Origin: Pseudoclavibacter terrae
Lineage (GTDB): Bacteria; Actinomycetota; Actinomycetes; Actinomycetales; Microbacteriaceae
NCBI RefSeq assembly: GCF_008831075.1
Contig: NZ_WBJX01000001.1
Span: 290,637 to 354,636, forward strand
Length of the DNA: 64,000 bases
Direction of reading: 5' to 3'
Shown: in pieces, positions 63,915 to 64,000 of the stretch
Layout: every line of letters begins with the position of its first letter
Position numbering within the stretch: position 1 is the stretch's first letter
Translations under genes and position numbers: made by a program
Notes under the pieces: generated by a model
What the model saw: the letters and a program-made list of their open reading frames with translations, nothing else
Told to the model about the DNA's origin: nothing
The model's database searches: none

Positions 63915-64000
<86 letters not shown>

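Overview
The window is high-GC, with GC-rich third codon positions, frequent GTG starts, AGGAG-type ribosome binding sites and many 4-bp ATGA/GTGA overlaps. It also carries a Tat-exported EfeB, a DtxR/IdeR-type iron box and many sugar ABC systems. Together these point to an actinomycete, most likely of the Microbacteriaceae; the family is an inference and no rRNA is present to test it. About 61 protein genes are supported. I found no tRNA, rRNA, insertion sequence, prophage or CRISPR array. The last ~80 bases are poly-G/poly-C and look like a sequencing or assembly artefact at a contig end.

Layout. (1) 1-6.3 kb: an amino-acid module. A permease, an alanine racemase and an IclR regulator (minus) diverge from a homoserine-dehydrogenase-like enzyme and an aldehyde dehydrogenase (plus). 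(2) 6.4-11.8 kb: zinc metallopeptidase, aldo/keto reductase, a LysR regulator divergent from an Orn/Lys/Arg-type decarboxylase, and a GNAT acetyltransferase. (3) 11.9-18.6 kb: a LacI regulator divergent from two Gfo/Idh/MocA dehydrogenases (one inositol-2-dehydrogenase-like), followed by an FrcBCA-type sugar/polyol importer. (4) 18.7-23.0 kb: YccF membrane protein, UPF0303 protein, RecQ helicase, a small unknown protein and a rhodanese. (5) 23.2-29.4 kb: the iron-regulated efeUOB operon, then an OmpR-type response regulator with its histidine kinase. (6) 29.7-34.2 kb: MFS transporter, M20 peptidase, and MarR divergent from a DMT exporter across a 26-bp palindrome. (7) 34.3-42.0 kb: a family-1 sugar ABC importer, then mutarotase, lactonase-type amidohydrolase, aldo/keto reductase, FAH-family hydrolase and SDR. 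This resembles the non-phosphorylative L-fucose/deoxysugar route. (8) 42.1-46.6 kb: folA-thyA, a Rossmann epimerase-like protein and a YtcJ-type amidohydrolase. (9) 46.8-48.8 kb: a GntR/FCD regulator divergent from an enolase-superfamily enzyme, a candidate for the dehydratase missing from (7). (10) 49.0-53.2 kb: an operon of Gfo/Idh dehydrogenase, TIM-barrel isomerase, SDR and DUF4432 epimerase. (11) 53.3-60.0 kb: an operon of class III CoA-transferase, a solute-binding-protein-like protein with no signal peptide, enoyl-CoA hydratase, FAH-family enzyme and LacI regulator. (12) 60.5-63.7 kb: acyl-CoA ligase, RidA protein and acyltransferase-3.

Two results stand out. First, matching operator-like sequences tie dispersed operons into putative regulons. 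LacI-type sites lie upstream of the importer at 34.3 kb and of the operons at 49 and 53.3 kb; the last two share an identical double-site layout. GntR-type GT-N3-AC sites lie at the 34.3-kb and 47.7-kb promoters.

Second, the intergenic DNA carries several families of fixed-length hairpins whose terminal arms are conserved while the inner arms vary. One family is exactly 50 nt (six complete copies, all in gaps between convergent genes). Another is exactly 64 nt (seven copies, inside operons, in a composite array with a variable heptamer). Smaller ~53-nt and ~65-nt families also occur. I could not identify these families from memory; they may be the undescribed element in this window.
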